This document shows positions 44,567 through 52,759 of a stretch of 64,000 bases of DNA, in pieces. The first letter of the stretch is position 1. Every line of letters begins with the position of its first letter. Origin of the DNA: a virus; the IMG/VR virus record IMGVR_UViG_3300042402_003021, positions 41,196 through 105,195 of that record; one strand, 5' to 3'. Made by a program: the position numbers and the translations under genes. The notes beneath the pieces are model-generated. The model saw only the letters and a list, made by a program, of their open reading frames with translations. It did not search any database and had not been told where the DNA came from.

Positions 44567-45693
44567 TATATACTCTTATCAAAATGAGTTCTATTGACCA
44601 TAATAAATTCTGCACACTTTGGTAAATCTTTAAGTGATGTTGCTCCTATATAAGCACAAGCACTTCTTATACCACCCATTATATCATTCATAATCTCAGA
44701 TGCACAACCCTTATATGGAATTTTAATTACTCTTCCTTCGCTGGCACGATAATTTTTTATTCCACCATATTTTTCTTGTGCCTTATGTGAACTCATTCCA
44801 TAAAATAGTAATGATTTTTTTCTTTTTTCTGGTGGATTGTAACCCGGATCATTTTGTTGCCACCACTCATTAACAACATTTCTATCATTATCTATGATAG
44901 CACAGCGATATTCATATTCCCATTCTCCCTCGCACTGATCAGTTCCAGCAAGCATACCACCAAGCATCACGAAGTCTGCGTTTGCCGCAAAAGCCTTTAC
45001 AACGTCTGAGGGTGTTCTACATCCACCGTCTGCACAAATCAATCCTAGACGCCTGTCTTCGCTTTTTAAACCATGAGCAGCGTGTGAGCATTCAGATATT
45101 GCAGATAACTGTGGAAAACCCACTCCAGTTTTTAATCTTGTAGTACAAGCAGAGCCGGGGCCAATACCAACTTTAACTATATCTACTCCACCATGTAAAA
45201 TAAGTTCCTGCACCATCTCTGGTGTACATACATTACCAGCCATAATAATTGGTTGAGTGCCAAAAGTATCCCTAACTTTTCTACAATAATTTACAAAGTC
45301 ATCAGTATATCCATTTGCAACATCTATACAAATATTTGGTATAAATCCAACATCATCTATGATATATCTTATCTTATCTAGATCTTCATTTTTAATACCA
45401 ACACTTAACCATTGAGAATGGACGTTACAAAAATGATTTTGATAATCTTGCTTAGTATAATGTTTATGTAGACATGTTATGGCTTTATATTCTGATAATT
45501 TATCAGCCATTTCAAATGTACCAGTGGAATCCATATTTGCAGACATTATTGGTAAGCCTGTCCACTGCCTTGTAGAGTGATAGAATGAGAATGTTCTATC
45601 AATACTTACTTCTTTTCTTGATGCTGCCCTAGATCGTTGTGGAACTAGTAAAACATCATCAAAATCTAATTTAATATCTGTCTGTATTTTCAT
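44566..45693 (-). CDS. guaC: GMP reductase
   Basis: A 375-residue IMPDH/GMPR-fold enzyme without CBS domains. It has LDFDDVLLVPQRS, SANMDSTGTFEMA, GIGPGSACTTRLKTGVGFPQ with the catalytic Cys, ADGGCRTPSDVVKAF, and FVMLGGMLAG. FYGMSSHKAQEKYGG and YRASEGRVIKIPYKG are the GMP-reductase hallmarks that separate it from IMPDH. It converts GMP to IMP with NADPH, releasing ammonia, and so favours adenine supply. It lies behind a stem-loop, with two small coupled genes downstream. Confidence 0.9.
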   Translation of the reverse strand: MKIQTDIKLDFDDVLLVPQRSRAASRKEVSIDRTFSFYHSTRQWTGLPIMSANMDSTGTFEMADKLSEYKAITCLHKHYTKQDYQNHFCNVHSQWLSVGIKNEDLDKIRYIIDDVGFIPNICIDVANGYTDDFVNYCRKVRDTFGTQPIIMAGNVCTPEMVQELILHGGVDIVKVGIGPGSACTTRLKTGVGFPQLSAISECSHAAHGLKSEDRRLGLICADGGCRTPSDVVKAFAANADFVMLGGMLAGTDQCEGEWEYEYRCAIIDNDRNVVNEWWQQNDPGYNPPEKRKKSLLFYGMSSHKAQEKYGGIKNYRASEGRVIKIPYKGCASEIMNDIMGGIRSACAYIGATSLKDLPKCAEFIMVNRTHFDKSI

Positions 45694-45743
45694 TGTTCAT
45701 TCGTCCGAGTTTCCATAATCAATCCGCGTAGTATGGGTAAGAC

Positions 45744-45776
45744 AAATCAATGGGGCCATTTAGACCCCACTGATTT
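45744..45776 (-). terminator. Stem-loop after rIIB
   Basis: Minus strand AAATCAGTGGGG, 9-base loop, CCCCATTGATTT, 12 pairs with one G-U, followed by TTTGTC. It starts 9 bases after the rIIB stop, and is likely to end the rIIA-rIIB transcript. Confidence 0.65.
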
Positions 45777-45784
45777 TATCTTTA

Positions 45785-46660
45785 TCAAATACAAACAACA
45801 TCCCTGTTCTTTTTGATGACAGTATTTACCTTATTAATCTTTGCAGTAATTTCCTCAACCCATTCACGATTACGCTTCTTGGTATTCATATACTGAATAT
45901 CTTCTGTCGTAAGATGAACAACCTTATCAAATACAGACGTAAATTCTGCAACCACTTCATATCGACAGCAACGAAGCTTTTGAAACTTAGAATCAGATGG
46001 AACACTCACAACGTCACGCGGATTAACCTTACAAATCATAAGGCGATTTCCACCATCATTATCATCGTCTTCATCATCAATCTTAATTCCACCATACCTC
46101 TTTGCATAATCAATTGCACCAACGTGTAGACCATGACCACAACCATTTTCACGATTGCTATCTACCTTACTACGAGGAACAGAACAAACGCTACCAACAC
46201 TATTATCAAACGTTCCAGAATACATATCTTTATAATTATTCTTAACAGCCTTATATGCTAGAAAACATCCATCAGATGTAATTGGCATATTCTTATTCTT
46301 CATAAAGTCAAACAGTTCAACAATAGCATGATCAGATGGATTCTGACTCATATTATCAAGGAAATTAAGCATTGGTTCAAACGGAAATCCCTGCTTAATC
46401 ATATCAATGATAGTATCACCAAACATATTTGGCATCTTAATACCATCCCACATTAGATTATTACCATCACAAGCAATATATCCTTCACAGAAATTATTAA
46501 TATGAGAAACAACATCATAGTAAGCCTCAAACATCTCAATATTATTCTTCTTAAGACAATTTACAAGCTTATCATAGTTAGGATGAGACTTACCAAAAAA
46601 GTAACTCTGATTACTAACAATCGCACTAACATTACCATCATTTGCTATAATATACTTCAT
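45785..46660 (-). CDS. rIIB: rIIB-like protein
   Basis: A 291-residue protein with the phage rIIB organisation. It has MKYIIANDGNVSAIVSNQSYFF, then HPNYDKLVNCL, and the C-terminal SDGCFLAYKAVKNNYKDMYSGTFDNSVGS with GCGHGLHVGAIDYAKRYG. In T4, rIIB acts with rIIA in lysis timing and phage exclusion. The codon use is more C-ending than the surroundings, and it follows rIIA by 3 bp. The homology is clear; its exact action is unknown. Confidence 0.85.
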   Translation of the reverse strand: MKYIIANDGNVSAIVSNQSYFFGKSHPNYDKLVNCLKKNNIEMFEAYYDVVSHINNFCEGYIACDGNNLMWDGIKMPNMFGDTIIDMIKQGFPFEPMLNFLDNMSQNPSDHAIVELFDFMKNKNMPITSDGCFLAYKAVKNNYKDMYSGTFDNSVGSVCSVPRSKVDSNRENGCGHGLHVGAIDYAKRYGGIKIDDEDDDNDGGNRLMICKVNPRDVVSVPSDSKFQKLRCCRYEVVAEFTSVFDKVVHLTTEDIQYMNTKKRNREWVEEITAKINKVNTVIKKNRDVVCI

Positions 46661-46663
46661 TAC

Positions 46664-48790
46664 TCACTCCTTATTAAGAACAGAAACTTGTTCAATGCTA
46701 TCAATATAGTCGGCAATAATTTGCCTATCCTCATCAGAGTAAGGCGCATTACGAATTACCTGCAAAATCTTATACTTAGACATTTCCTTATCAAATCGTG
46801 GAGCAAAACGATCATCCACAAAATTACTATCTCTACCGGGAAACGTAAATCTAAAAGAACTAGCCATTTGCCTTATGACTTCAACCTTCTCACAAATGTT
46901 GTCCAATCGAGATACGTATTCATTATACTCAGAAATTACGTTTTTTACAGCAGATGGATTTTTAGTCATATTAATAATCTCAATCCATCTAGTTGCAAAA
47001 TTTCTGGAAAGACTCTGACGATTCATTATATCATAAATATCTTGATGATTATAAGCAATAATATCGGTCAAAATCTTTCTAATAAATTCATATCCCAAAT
47101 GCCAATTCGATCTCTCGTCTAGCTTCCTATTCTTTGCAACAGATGGCTTGACAATATAAAATGTCTTTCCTTCCACTTCATCATTGTGATGATCATGCAT
47201 GTAAGACAAGATCTTTTCAAGATAATAAATCTGTACAACACCATAAGATGAAGAAGAAATATGAACCTCACCCTTTGACTCTGTAAAATAATATGCATTT
47301 TCATATTTTACACTCATCGCACACTCTTCAAAGCAACCAGACTCTTCATTAAAAACTCGGGCTTGAATCATTGGCCCGCTATTTCCACCAGAAGAATTAC
47401 GATTATATTCTACCTTTGGAAGATTAGATGTAAATACAACATCATCCTTTGTCGCTCCACCAAGTATATCATACAATCTACAGTTGTCAATCGTTTCTCC
47501 ATGTCCTAACTTATAAAAATAACAGGCTACGTTGTTATTAAATTCTTTGATATATTGCTTTGTACGACTAATTCCTCCGCGTGGAAGATCATCGACAACA
47601 AACTTAACAGCATCTGTAAAATGTATACGGTTAGTGTCTATCTTCATATCAATCTTAGAACGATATGACGACTTCTCAAAAAGTTTAACTGTCATATTTG
47701 GAATGTCAATACTTTCAGACACAATATTGTCAAACAGTTTTTGATCATTCCAAACTATTGACTTCATGAGAGATTCCATAGCAGTCTTTATAGACATGCA
47801 CTGATCAGAAATCTGCACATACTTACTTCGTGCCTTAAACAGAGTAGGCTGACTTTTAATTTCATGTTCAATCTGTGTTGCAATATCGTCCAATATCTTA
47901 GAGATAATATTATTGATATTGATCTTAGTCTGCTTGCTATAAGAAAGAGACTCACGACTTGGAGTGATATCAACATCTCCAATATTAACAATGATCCTAA
48001 GACCACTAGAATATTCAACAAATCTACTGTTCTTCTTGGATGAATCAATTCCATCAACTATAATTTGATTATGGTCGATAGGATATGCAATTTGCCCCAT
48101 GATGATATAGTTCTTATCATCGTTATCATCAAAGTACCAATTATCACCACTCAGAGTCTTATTCTCAGCATCGTAATAAATTTCTTCGCCAATAAAATTT
48201 GGCCTAACATTAAAGAATTCATAAACCTTACGTGCCTCACGCACAAAACGATCTATGTCATATTCATTAACACTAATTGAAACCTTAATGCCATTTGCTT
48301 CATTGGTTTCGCTGGTATCCATCAAAGAAAATATGGGATTACCGTCCTCATTCTTATAAGCATTATAAAGACGGCGAGTACCATCAAGATATGCTTCAAC
48401 AGTAAAACTGTCACCATATGCAAATGGTGCCTTACTGCCAAGACCCAAGCAACCAACAGCGTCATTACTATTATTACGTGTGCTACGAAAATAAGTAGTG
48501 TAAAGTTCCATGCAATGTTCATGACTCATGCTGGTGCCGTAGTCACGAATATAAAATATAGGATTAAGCCTAGTTGGAAGATGAACATCAAATTGAACAT
48601 CTTTCTTGCCAGCATCTACATGAGAATCGTAAGCATTAGTAGAAAGCTCACGAACTACTGCAAGGATCTTATTAGAATAAAGACCATCAGAAAGAATAAA
48701 GAAAGCCTTGGCAGATGCCTCGATACTGAACTGGCTTTCCTCAAAATCACCAGACTTTTCAATCGTGTTAATACCAGCATGAAGTTTCAT
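46664..48790 (-). CDS. rIIA: rIIA-like GHKL ATPase
   Basis: A 708-residue protein. The GHKL N-box is in VVRELSTNAYDSHVDA, G1 is YIRDYGTSMSH, and G2 is GCLGLGSKAPFAYGDSF; these bind ATP. Regions beyond residue 250 match rIIA by order only. rIIA with rIIB is a membrane-associated pair in T4. It has its own consensus promoter, GAGGACG ribosome site, and codon use that suggests strong early expression. Confidence 0.88.
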   Translation of the reverse strand: MKLHAGINTIEKSGDFEESQFSIEASAKAFFILSDGLYSNKILAVVRELSTNAYDSHVDAGKKDVQFDVHLPTRLNPIFYIRDYGTSMSHEHCMELYTTYFRSTRNNSNDAVGCLGLGSKAPFAYGDSFTVEAYLDGTRRLYNAYKNEDGNPIFSLMDTSETNEANGIKVSISVNEYDIDRFVREARKVYEFFNVRPNFIGEEIYYDAENKTLSGDNWYFDDNDDKNYIIMGQIAYPIDHNQIIVDGIDSSKKNSRFVEYSSGLRIIVNIGDVDITPSRESLSYSKQTKININNIISKILDDIATQIEHEIKSQPTLFKARSKYVQISDQCMSIKTAMESLMKSIVWNDQKLFDNIVSESIDIPNMTVKLFEKSSYRSKIDMKIDTNRIHFTDAVKFVVDDLPRGGISRTKQYIKEFNNNVACYFYKLGHGETIDNCRLYDILGGATKDDVVFTSNLPKVEYNRNSSGGNSGPMIQARVFNEESGCFEECAMSVKYENAYYFTESKGEVHISSSSYGVVQIYYLEKILSYMHDHHNDEVEGKTFYIVKPSVAKNRKLDERSNWHLGYEFIRKILTDIIAYNHQDIYDIMNRQSLSRNFATRWIEIINMTKNPSAVKNVISEYNEYVSRLDNICEKVEVIRQMASSFRFTFPGRDSNFVDDRFAPRFDKEMSKYKILQVIRNAPYSDEDRQIIADYIDSIEQVSVLNKE

Positions 48791-48831
48791 TATCGCGTCC
48801 TCAGAGAAAATTTATTTGTCGAACTTCCGTG

Positions 48832-48859
48832 ATTATAACATGGTTATCGTCCATGTCAA
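48832..48859 (-). promoter_or_regulatory. Promoter of rIIA with inverted repeat
   Basis: Minus strand: TTGACA, 16-bp spacer, TATAAT. The spacer holds ACGATAAC, and an ACATGG/CCATGT inverted repeat spans it. Start lies 42 bp before rIIA. Confidence 0.85.
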
Positions 48860-48868
48860 GCAGATAGT

Positions 48869-49552
48869 TTAGTTTTTTGTTGCTTGTATATAATTCTTAA
48901 TTCTATCAATCTTATTCATGCCACCCATAAAATGTATGATACCATTATTAAGAACAGTACCATTGAGTGATTTATCCCAAATATTAATATGATGTTTTTT
49001 ATTTGCACTAGATGCAAAATTAAAATAATCAATATTCATATATTTTGGCATAGATAATATATACGATTGTTCTCCTAGATGGATTTTTCTTAGATCATCA
49101 ATAGATATTGACTGATTGAAGATACGTGTATGCTCTTTATCTAAAACAAAAATTCCAGAATTTCCTCCAACAAAATCTATTCCGGTTATGGATTCCCATT
49201 GTGGTTTACATTTTTTGTAATGTTCATAGTTATTTCCAAAGTCATTGTAATAATAAACACAAACGCCAAAATGATTTCTTGGTGTAAATTCAAATAAGTT
49301 AATACAGCCATCAGGAATATAACAGTCACAATCAATAAATGCAACTCTATCATATTCTTCTAGATATGTTTTTACTTGAAATTTTTCAAAAGTAGCATCA
49401 TTCCAAGTGTCTCCAGTTGTTATTCTTGCGTCTGTAATTATATGAAAATCTGAATGACATTTATTGGCATATTTTTTTAGACTATCTTTAGTCATATCTA
49501 AAACTTCTAAAAACTTATCTCTAAGTGCCACAGTGACGATAGCCTGTTTCAT
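48869..49552 (-). CDS. GT8-type glycosyltransferase
   Basis: A 227-residue GT-A enzyme. It starts AIVTVALRDKFLEVLDMTKDSL, has RVAFIDCDCYIPDGCINLFEF with the DxD-type metal motif (DCD), and GGNSGIFVLDKEHTRIFNQ then LGEQSYILSM, the acceptor and catalytic segments of GT8. The HxxG in FIHFMGGMNK is also typical. It likely adds glucose or galactose. It is separated by 3 bp from the next glycosyltransferase. Confidence 0.8.
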   Translation of the reverse strand: MKQAIVTVALRDKFLEVLDMTKDSLKKYANKCHSDFHIITDARITTGDTWNDATFEKFQVKTYLEEYDRVAFIDCDCYIPDGCINLFEFTPRNHFGVCVYYYNDFGNNYEHYKKCKPQWESITGIDFVGGNSGIFVLDKEHTRIFNQSISIDDLRKIHLGEQSYILSMPKYMNIDYFNFASSANKKHHINIWDKSLNGTVLNNGIIHFMGGMNKIDRIKNYIQATKN

Positions 49553-49554
49553 GC

Positions 49555-50271
49555 TTATTTGATTCCAAGGTATAATTTTTTTAATAAATGTTGATCATTT
49601 CTCATGCAGTCAAATGCATACTTTATATCTTTTGGTAGTGAGTTCCAAGAATCAAGCATTTCATTCAATGCTTCCTTTGTATTATAATTTGTTGATCTTG
49701 GATGATTAATTATATGATTATAATCTCGCAACACATATCTCTGATTGAGATGAGATATTGCACATAATGTTCCATCCCAAGGCCAGCCAAATTTATATTG
49801 ACCTAAATTTAGATTTCTTTCTTTATATAGATCAATAATATCTTTATGTATGAACCAACAAATACAATCAGTATTGATAACAATTTTGACTTTATCATTA
49901 TCTATACATAGATTTTCTATATCCGATCTATCGGAATGCCACCAAGTATAGTCAACATTTGGTGCGTATATTCCACAATTGATATCATTAAAGTATTTTT
50001 CTGCATCTGTATATAGCCTTGACCATTCTTCATATGAAGCATCAGCTAAAATCTGGAAAAGAACATCTCCATCAAATAACTCTATAGCCTTTTCAAATTG
50101 TTTACCAAAATAACATTCATTACCAATGTTATACCACTCAGTTATGTGATTATATGTATCATCGCTATTTATGATGATTGGTTTTACATCTATTTTTTTT
50201 AGTTGTTCAATTTTATATTTCGTATTTTGAATTTGATTGGGCCAATTAAATAAAAAAGTTTGTATATTCAT
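49555..50271 (-). CDS. Glycosyltransferase-like protein
   Basis: A 238-residue protein. NIQTFLFNWPNQIQNTKYKIEQLKKIDVKPIIINSDD, then LFQILADASYEEWSRLYTDAEKYF, then CWFIHKDIIDLYKERNLNLGQYKFGWPWDGTLCAIS and RDYNHIINHPRSTNY follow the layout of a GT2-like transferase. The acidic residues in the donor loop are not fully conserved. It starts 5 bp after the 57-residue gene and is probably active on the same glycan. Confidence 0.6.
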   Translation of the reverse strand: MNIQTFLFNWPNQIQNTKYKIEQLKKIDVKPIIINSDDTYNHITEWYNIGNECYFGKQFEKAIELFDGDVLFQILADASYEEWSRLYTDAEKYFNDINCGIYAPNVDYTWWHSDRSDIENLCIDNDKVKIVINTDCICWFIHKDIIDLYKERNLNLGQYKFGWPWDGTLCAISHLNQRYVLRDYNHIINHPRSTNYNTKEALNEMLDSWNSLPKDIKYAFDCMRNDQHLLKKLYLGIK

Positions 50272-50276
50272 ATCAT

Positions 50277-50450
50277 TTAAAGCTCATAATAGCCGTTTTC
50301 TATATTAAATATCATATTCAACATAATTCCAGCTTGTTCAATGATATAATATTTTCCAATTCTAATGCTATGATAACCTAAAAACAGACCAGACACACAG
50401 ACAATTGTAAAATAAGTTATCTCAAATAAAACCATTTTTAGCATGTTCAT
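50277..50450 (-). CDS. Small membrane protein
   Basis: A 57-residue protein (MNMLKMVLFEITYFTIVCVSGLFLGYH, then EQAGIMLNMIFNIENGYYEL). One membrane span. Its ATG overlaps the stop of the gene upstream as ATGA and its stop lies 5 bp before the glycosyltransferase start, so it is well placed as a real gene. Function unknown. Confidence 0.65.
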   Translation of the reverse strand: MNMLKMVLFEITYFTIVCVSGLFLGYHSIRIGKYYIIEQAGIMLNMIFNIENGYYEL

Positions 50451-50719
50451 ATGCTGGTAATAGACTTTAAAACTCCAGACCTACCAATAGCAATTCTTAA
50501 ACCAAGCTTCTTATTATAGTTATCATTACTACTACACGTAGCATCACCAACAAAATGTTCACCATTTGGAGAATCAATAACTACTTTTGTATATCCACCC
50601 TTTGGTTCTGGATCAGATAACTTAAATAGTAATTTTTGATAAGACAATTTTCCATCATATATGCGACTATGTAGAACTCTTACTTTATATCCAGCATTGC
50701 GTAAATCTTGTACTGTCAT
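50447..50719 (-). CDS. Hypothetical phage protein
   Basis: A 90-residue protein starting MTVQDLRNAGYKVRVLHSRIYDGK, with KGGYTKVVIDSPNGEHFVGDATCSSNDNYNKKLGLRIAIGRSG. It looks like a small alpha/beta domain common in phages. The ATG at 50719 is chosen because a longer reading would overlap the gene upstream. It is coupled to the next membrane gene by ATGA. Confidence 0.65.
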   Translation of the reverse strand: MTVQDLRNAGYKVRVLHSRIYDGKLSYQKLLFKLSDPEPKGGYTKVVIDSPNGEHFVGDATCSSNDNYNKKLGLRIAIGRSGVLKSITSI

Positions 50720-50732
50720 TTCTTTTCTCCAA

Positions 50733-50945
50733 TTAAATAATACCGGCTTCCATAAAGTCCATATCAAGATTGAGTTCGTCCCAATCCTCTTGTGTAACAT
50801 TTCCAACTACCAAATAGTTATCATCATCAGACATATTGTAGTCGATATAAAAATCTTCAGACTTTGATGACTTCATCTGGTTAAGATCAATAACTAGGTC
50901 TTGTGCTTCTTTATGACCAATTACATTACTAAAACAATTAATCAT
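50733..50945 (-). CDS. Small acidic protein
   Basis: A 70-residue acidic protein (MINCFSNVIGHKEAQDLVIDLNQMKSSKSEDFYIDYNMSDDDNYLVV). It starts at 50945 where the reading overlaps the previous stop by a few bases. No family. It may bind a basic partner. Operonic. Confidence 0.55.
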   Translation of the reverse strand: MINCFSNVIGHKEAQDLVIDLNQMKSSKSEDFYIDYNMSDDDNYLVVGNVTQEDWDELNLDMDFMEAGII

Positions 50946-50949
50946 TATT

Positions 50950-51144
50950 TTACCTCTTTGTGCTTGTAGATAAATGATCTTTTGCCTCTTCAATACTTTG
51001 AGTAACCTGTTCTATTAGACTTGATAAACGCTCTTCGTCTTCACAGTCCATATCTCCATGTTCCAATTCAAGAACAAGACCTTCTAAATATTCTTCTGAC
51101 CAACATATTAAATCAGTGATAATTTTCTTGGTTTTTTGATTCAT
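50950..51144 (-). CDS. Small acidic helical protein
   Basis: A 64-residue protein (MNQKTKKIITDLICWSEEYLEGLVLELEHGDMDCEDEERLSSLIEQV). Helical and acidic. Preceded by GGAG and a consensus promoter with a 22-base leader, and it is the first gene of a short operon. No family is recognised. Confidence 0.6.
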   Translation of the reverse strand: MNQKTKKIITDLICWSEEYLEGLVLELEHGDMDCEDEERLSSLIEQVTQSIEEAKDHLSTSTKR

Positions 51145-51172
51145 TTCATTACTCCAATGTGTCATAAATGGT

Positions 51173-51201
51173 AGTATACAACAGTTATCGATAGTTGTCA
51201 A
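51173..51201 (-). promoter_or_regulatory. Promoter with CGATAAC spacer motif
   Basis: Minus strand: TTGACA, 17-bp spacer containing TATCGATAAC, TATACT. It drives the small-gene operon from 51144. Shares the CGATAAC spacer with the promoters at 48832 and 60170. Confidence 0.8.
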
Positions 51202-51213
51202 GTTTTTCTTTAG

Positions 51214-51300
51214 CGGAATCTGAGGGATTCGAACCCCCGGAGGATTTTAACCCTCGGCTCTTTAGTAAAAAGCTGCATTAGACCACTCTGCCAAGATTCC
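51214..51300 (-). tRNA. tRNA-Ser (anticodon ACT)
   Basis: An 87-base class II tRNA. Acceptor GGAATCT/AGATTCC, discriminator G as in Ser, anticodon stem GCTTT/AGAGC, loop TTACTAA giving ACT, and a long variable arm. It would decode AGT. A34 in this position is unusual since GCT is the standard anticodon. CCA is not encoded. Confidence 0.8.
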
Positions 51301-51303
51301 AAG

Positions 51304-51375
51304 CACACAGGGTAGGAGTCGAACCTACACAGAGCAAATTAACAGTTTGCGGCACTACCATTATGCTACCTGTGT
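51304..51375 (-). tRNA. tRNA-Asn (anticodon GTT)
   Basis: A 72-base tRNA. Acceptor ACACAGG/CCTGTGT, anticodon stem GCAAA/TTTGC, loop CTGTTAA with GTT. The T arm is GTAGG-TTCGACT-CCTAC. It lies 4 bp from the tRNA-Ser. Confidence 0.9.
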
Positions 51376-51381
51376 AAAATA

Positions 51382-51816
51382 CTATTCTGGATAATTACAA
51401 AATTCTAAACCAACATATCTTGCATTTTTTGTTTGTCTCATAAAAGTCCTATTTCTATGACAATTGCAGCATACAACTTCACACTTATCTATCTCTTCTT
51501 TTATTTTTTCTATATCAATAGTGCTATTTCTGAATTCAGATATAGTAAAATTTTTATTCCCAAGATGATCGAATTCTAGCATCCAATATGGATAATTTTC
51601 TTTACAATCATAGCACACTTTATTTGATTTATATTCCTGTAGAAATCTCATCACCTTAGTTCTACACTCATTGGTTCTTTTCTTTGCTTTATCCTTTTGA
51701 CCTATTCCAAGATGATACGCTATTGTTCCTTTAGAACATCCGACAATTTTTTGTATTTCCCTATATGAACAACCTTTCTCTTTTAATTCTAATATTTGTT
51801 CTTTTTTTGTCTTCAT
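51382..51816 (-). CDS. HNH endonuclease with HTH, in tRNA array
   Basis: A 144-residue protein. Residues 4-40 (KEQILELKEKGCSYREIQKIVGCSKGTIAYHLG) are a helix-turn-helix. CYDCKENYPYWMLEFDHLGNKNFTIS and CEVVCCNCHRNRT form a Cys4 HNH nuclease (H-N-H in FDHLGNKN ... CHRN). Such freestanding HNH genes are mobile homing-type elements. It sits between tRNA-Asn and tRNA-Gln, so it is inserted in the array. Ribosome site GGAGGG. Confidence 0.85.
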   Translation of the reverse strand: MKTKKEQILELKEKGCSYREIQKIVGCSKGTIAYHLGIGQKDKAKKRTNECRTKVMRFLQEYKSNKVCYDCKENYPYWMLEFDHLGNKNFTISEFRNSTIDIEKIKEEIDKCEVVCCNCHRNRTFMRQTKNARYVGLEFCNYPE

Positions 51817-51879
51817 GATAACCCTCCTTTGATATATCTATATACACAAAAACTGAGAATTATGTATCGAACCATTAAG

Positions 51880-51950
51880 TTCCGGGACTACGATTCGAAC
51901 GTAGAAAAGTTGATCCAAAGTCAACTGTGATACCGTTTCACCATCCCGGA
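51880..51950 (-). tRNA. tRNA-Gln (anticodon TTG)
   Basis: A 71-base tRNA. Acceptor TCCGGGA/TCCCGGA, anticodon stem GTTGA/TCAAC, loop CTTTGGA with TTG. The T arm is CTACG-TTCGAAT-CGTAG. It abuts the next tRNA directly. Confidence 0.9.
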
Positions 51951-52021
51951 AGCCCACAGAGGGAATCGAACCCCCTTCCGATGATTACAAATCAACTGTA
52001 ATACCATTATACTATGCGGGC
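51951..52021 (-). tRNA. tRNA-Thr (anticodon TGT)
   Basis: A 71-base tRNA. Acceptor GCCCGCA/TGTGGGC, anticodon loop TTTGTAA with TGT. The anticodon stem has one T-T mismatch. T arm GAGGG-like with TTCGATT. Adjacent to tRNA-Gln with no gap. Confidence 0.8.
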
Positions 52022-52026
52022 AATAA

Positions 52027-52099
52027 TAGGAGCGGTGGGATTCGAACCCACACTTTAAGGATTTTAAGTCCTTTGACTCTGCCGTTGGTCTACACTCCC
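52027..52099 (-). tRNA. tRNA with Leu anticodon TAA, short variable loop
   Basis: A 73-base tRNA. Acceptor GGGAGTG/CGCTCCT with two G-U pairs, anticodon stem AAGGA/TCCTT, loop CTTAAAA with anticodon TAA (reads TTA). The variable region has only five bases, whereas bacterial tRNA-Leu is class II with a long arm. Charging identity is therefore uncertain. First tRNA after the promoter. Confidence 0.75.
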
Positions 52100-52112
52100 A
52101 AACTACAGATTC

Positions 52113-52140
52113 ATTCTACCCTATCATCGTCTACTGTCAA
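52113..52140 (-). promoter_or_regulatory. Promoter of tRNA array
   Basis: Minus strand: TTGACA, 16-bp spacer, TAGAAT. The spacer contains ACGATGATA, related to the CGATAAC spacer of other promoters. It lies 14 bp before the first tRNA. Confidence 0.75.
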
Positions 52141-52141
52141 G

Positions 52142-52759
52142 TCACGACTTTACACCATTGTCAAGTATCCATTTAGAATTAATTCTATTCATTAGATCGG
52201 CTATAGAAATTTCACTAGTTTTTAGACAATCACCCTTATTACATGGAACTAATAATTTCCAAGGAGAATTTGGATAATATAACTCATTACCAGAATTAAA
52301 ACGTATCTGATTATCTATATTACATACTATACCCTTTTTATCAATATTATTCTTAATATTGATTGCCCCATTTAATGAAGTTACATAACCATCTCCTAAT
52401 AATGCCAATCTGATTACGTCTATATCTGGTGTAAAAAGAGAAATACAATCCTCTATATGTGAAACAAACTCATCATGTAATTCAAGATCGTCCTCTATGA
52501 AGCACATAAATGGAATATTGTTTTCTATTTGATGTTTAATGGCATTATATTTTGTTAGAAAGTTAGCTAGAGTACCATATGTCGGATAATGTAGTCTATG
52601 ATATACAAGACCACTAGCCTTGAAAGCCCTCAATGTTTCATCAACATCGTATCCGTTAATAGATTTGATTACTTCAAAACATGGAAATTTTTGTATGTTG
52701 TTTTCTACAATATGTTTTCGATCTGCCCTAAGAAGCGATAATATGTAATATTTAATCAT
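52142..52759 (-). CDS. GT25-type glycosyltransferase
   Basis: A 205-residue protein. IKYYILSLLRADRKHIVENNIQKFPCFEVIKSINGYD and FMCFIEDDLELHDEFVSHIEDC match the LPS-type GT25 family, with ExD in EDDLEL as the acidic metal/nucleotide motif. It should add a sugar to an oligosaccharide. The C-terminal part has the PNSPWKLLVPCN loop. It overlaps the zinc-ribbon gene by 4 bp. Confidence 0.8.
   Translation of the reverse strand: MIKYYILSLLRADRKHIVENNIQKFPCFEVIKSINGYDVDETLRAFKASGLVYHRLHYPTYGTLANFLTKYNAIKHQIENNIPFMCFIEDDLELHDEFVSHIEDCISLFTPDIDVIRLALLGDGYVTSLNGAINIKNNIDKKGIVCNIDNQIRFNSGNELYYPNSPWKLLVPCNKGDCLKTSEISIADLMNRINSKWILDNGVKS

Noticed and set aside
46502-47122. 206-residue plus-strand ORF opposite rIIA/rIIB
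   Set aside because: It lies antisense to the well-supported rII genes, has Ile/Asn-rich chance composition and no ribosome site.
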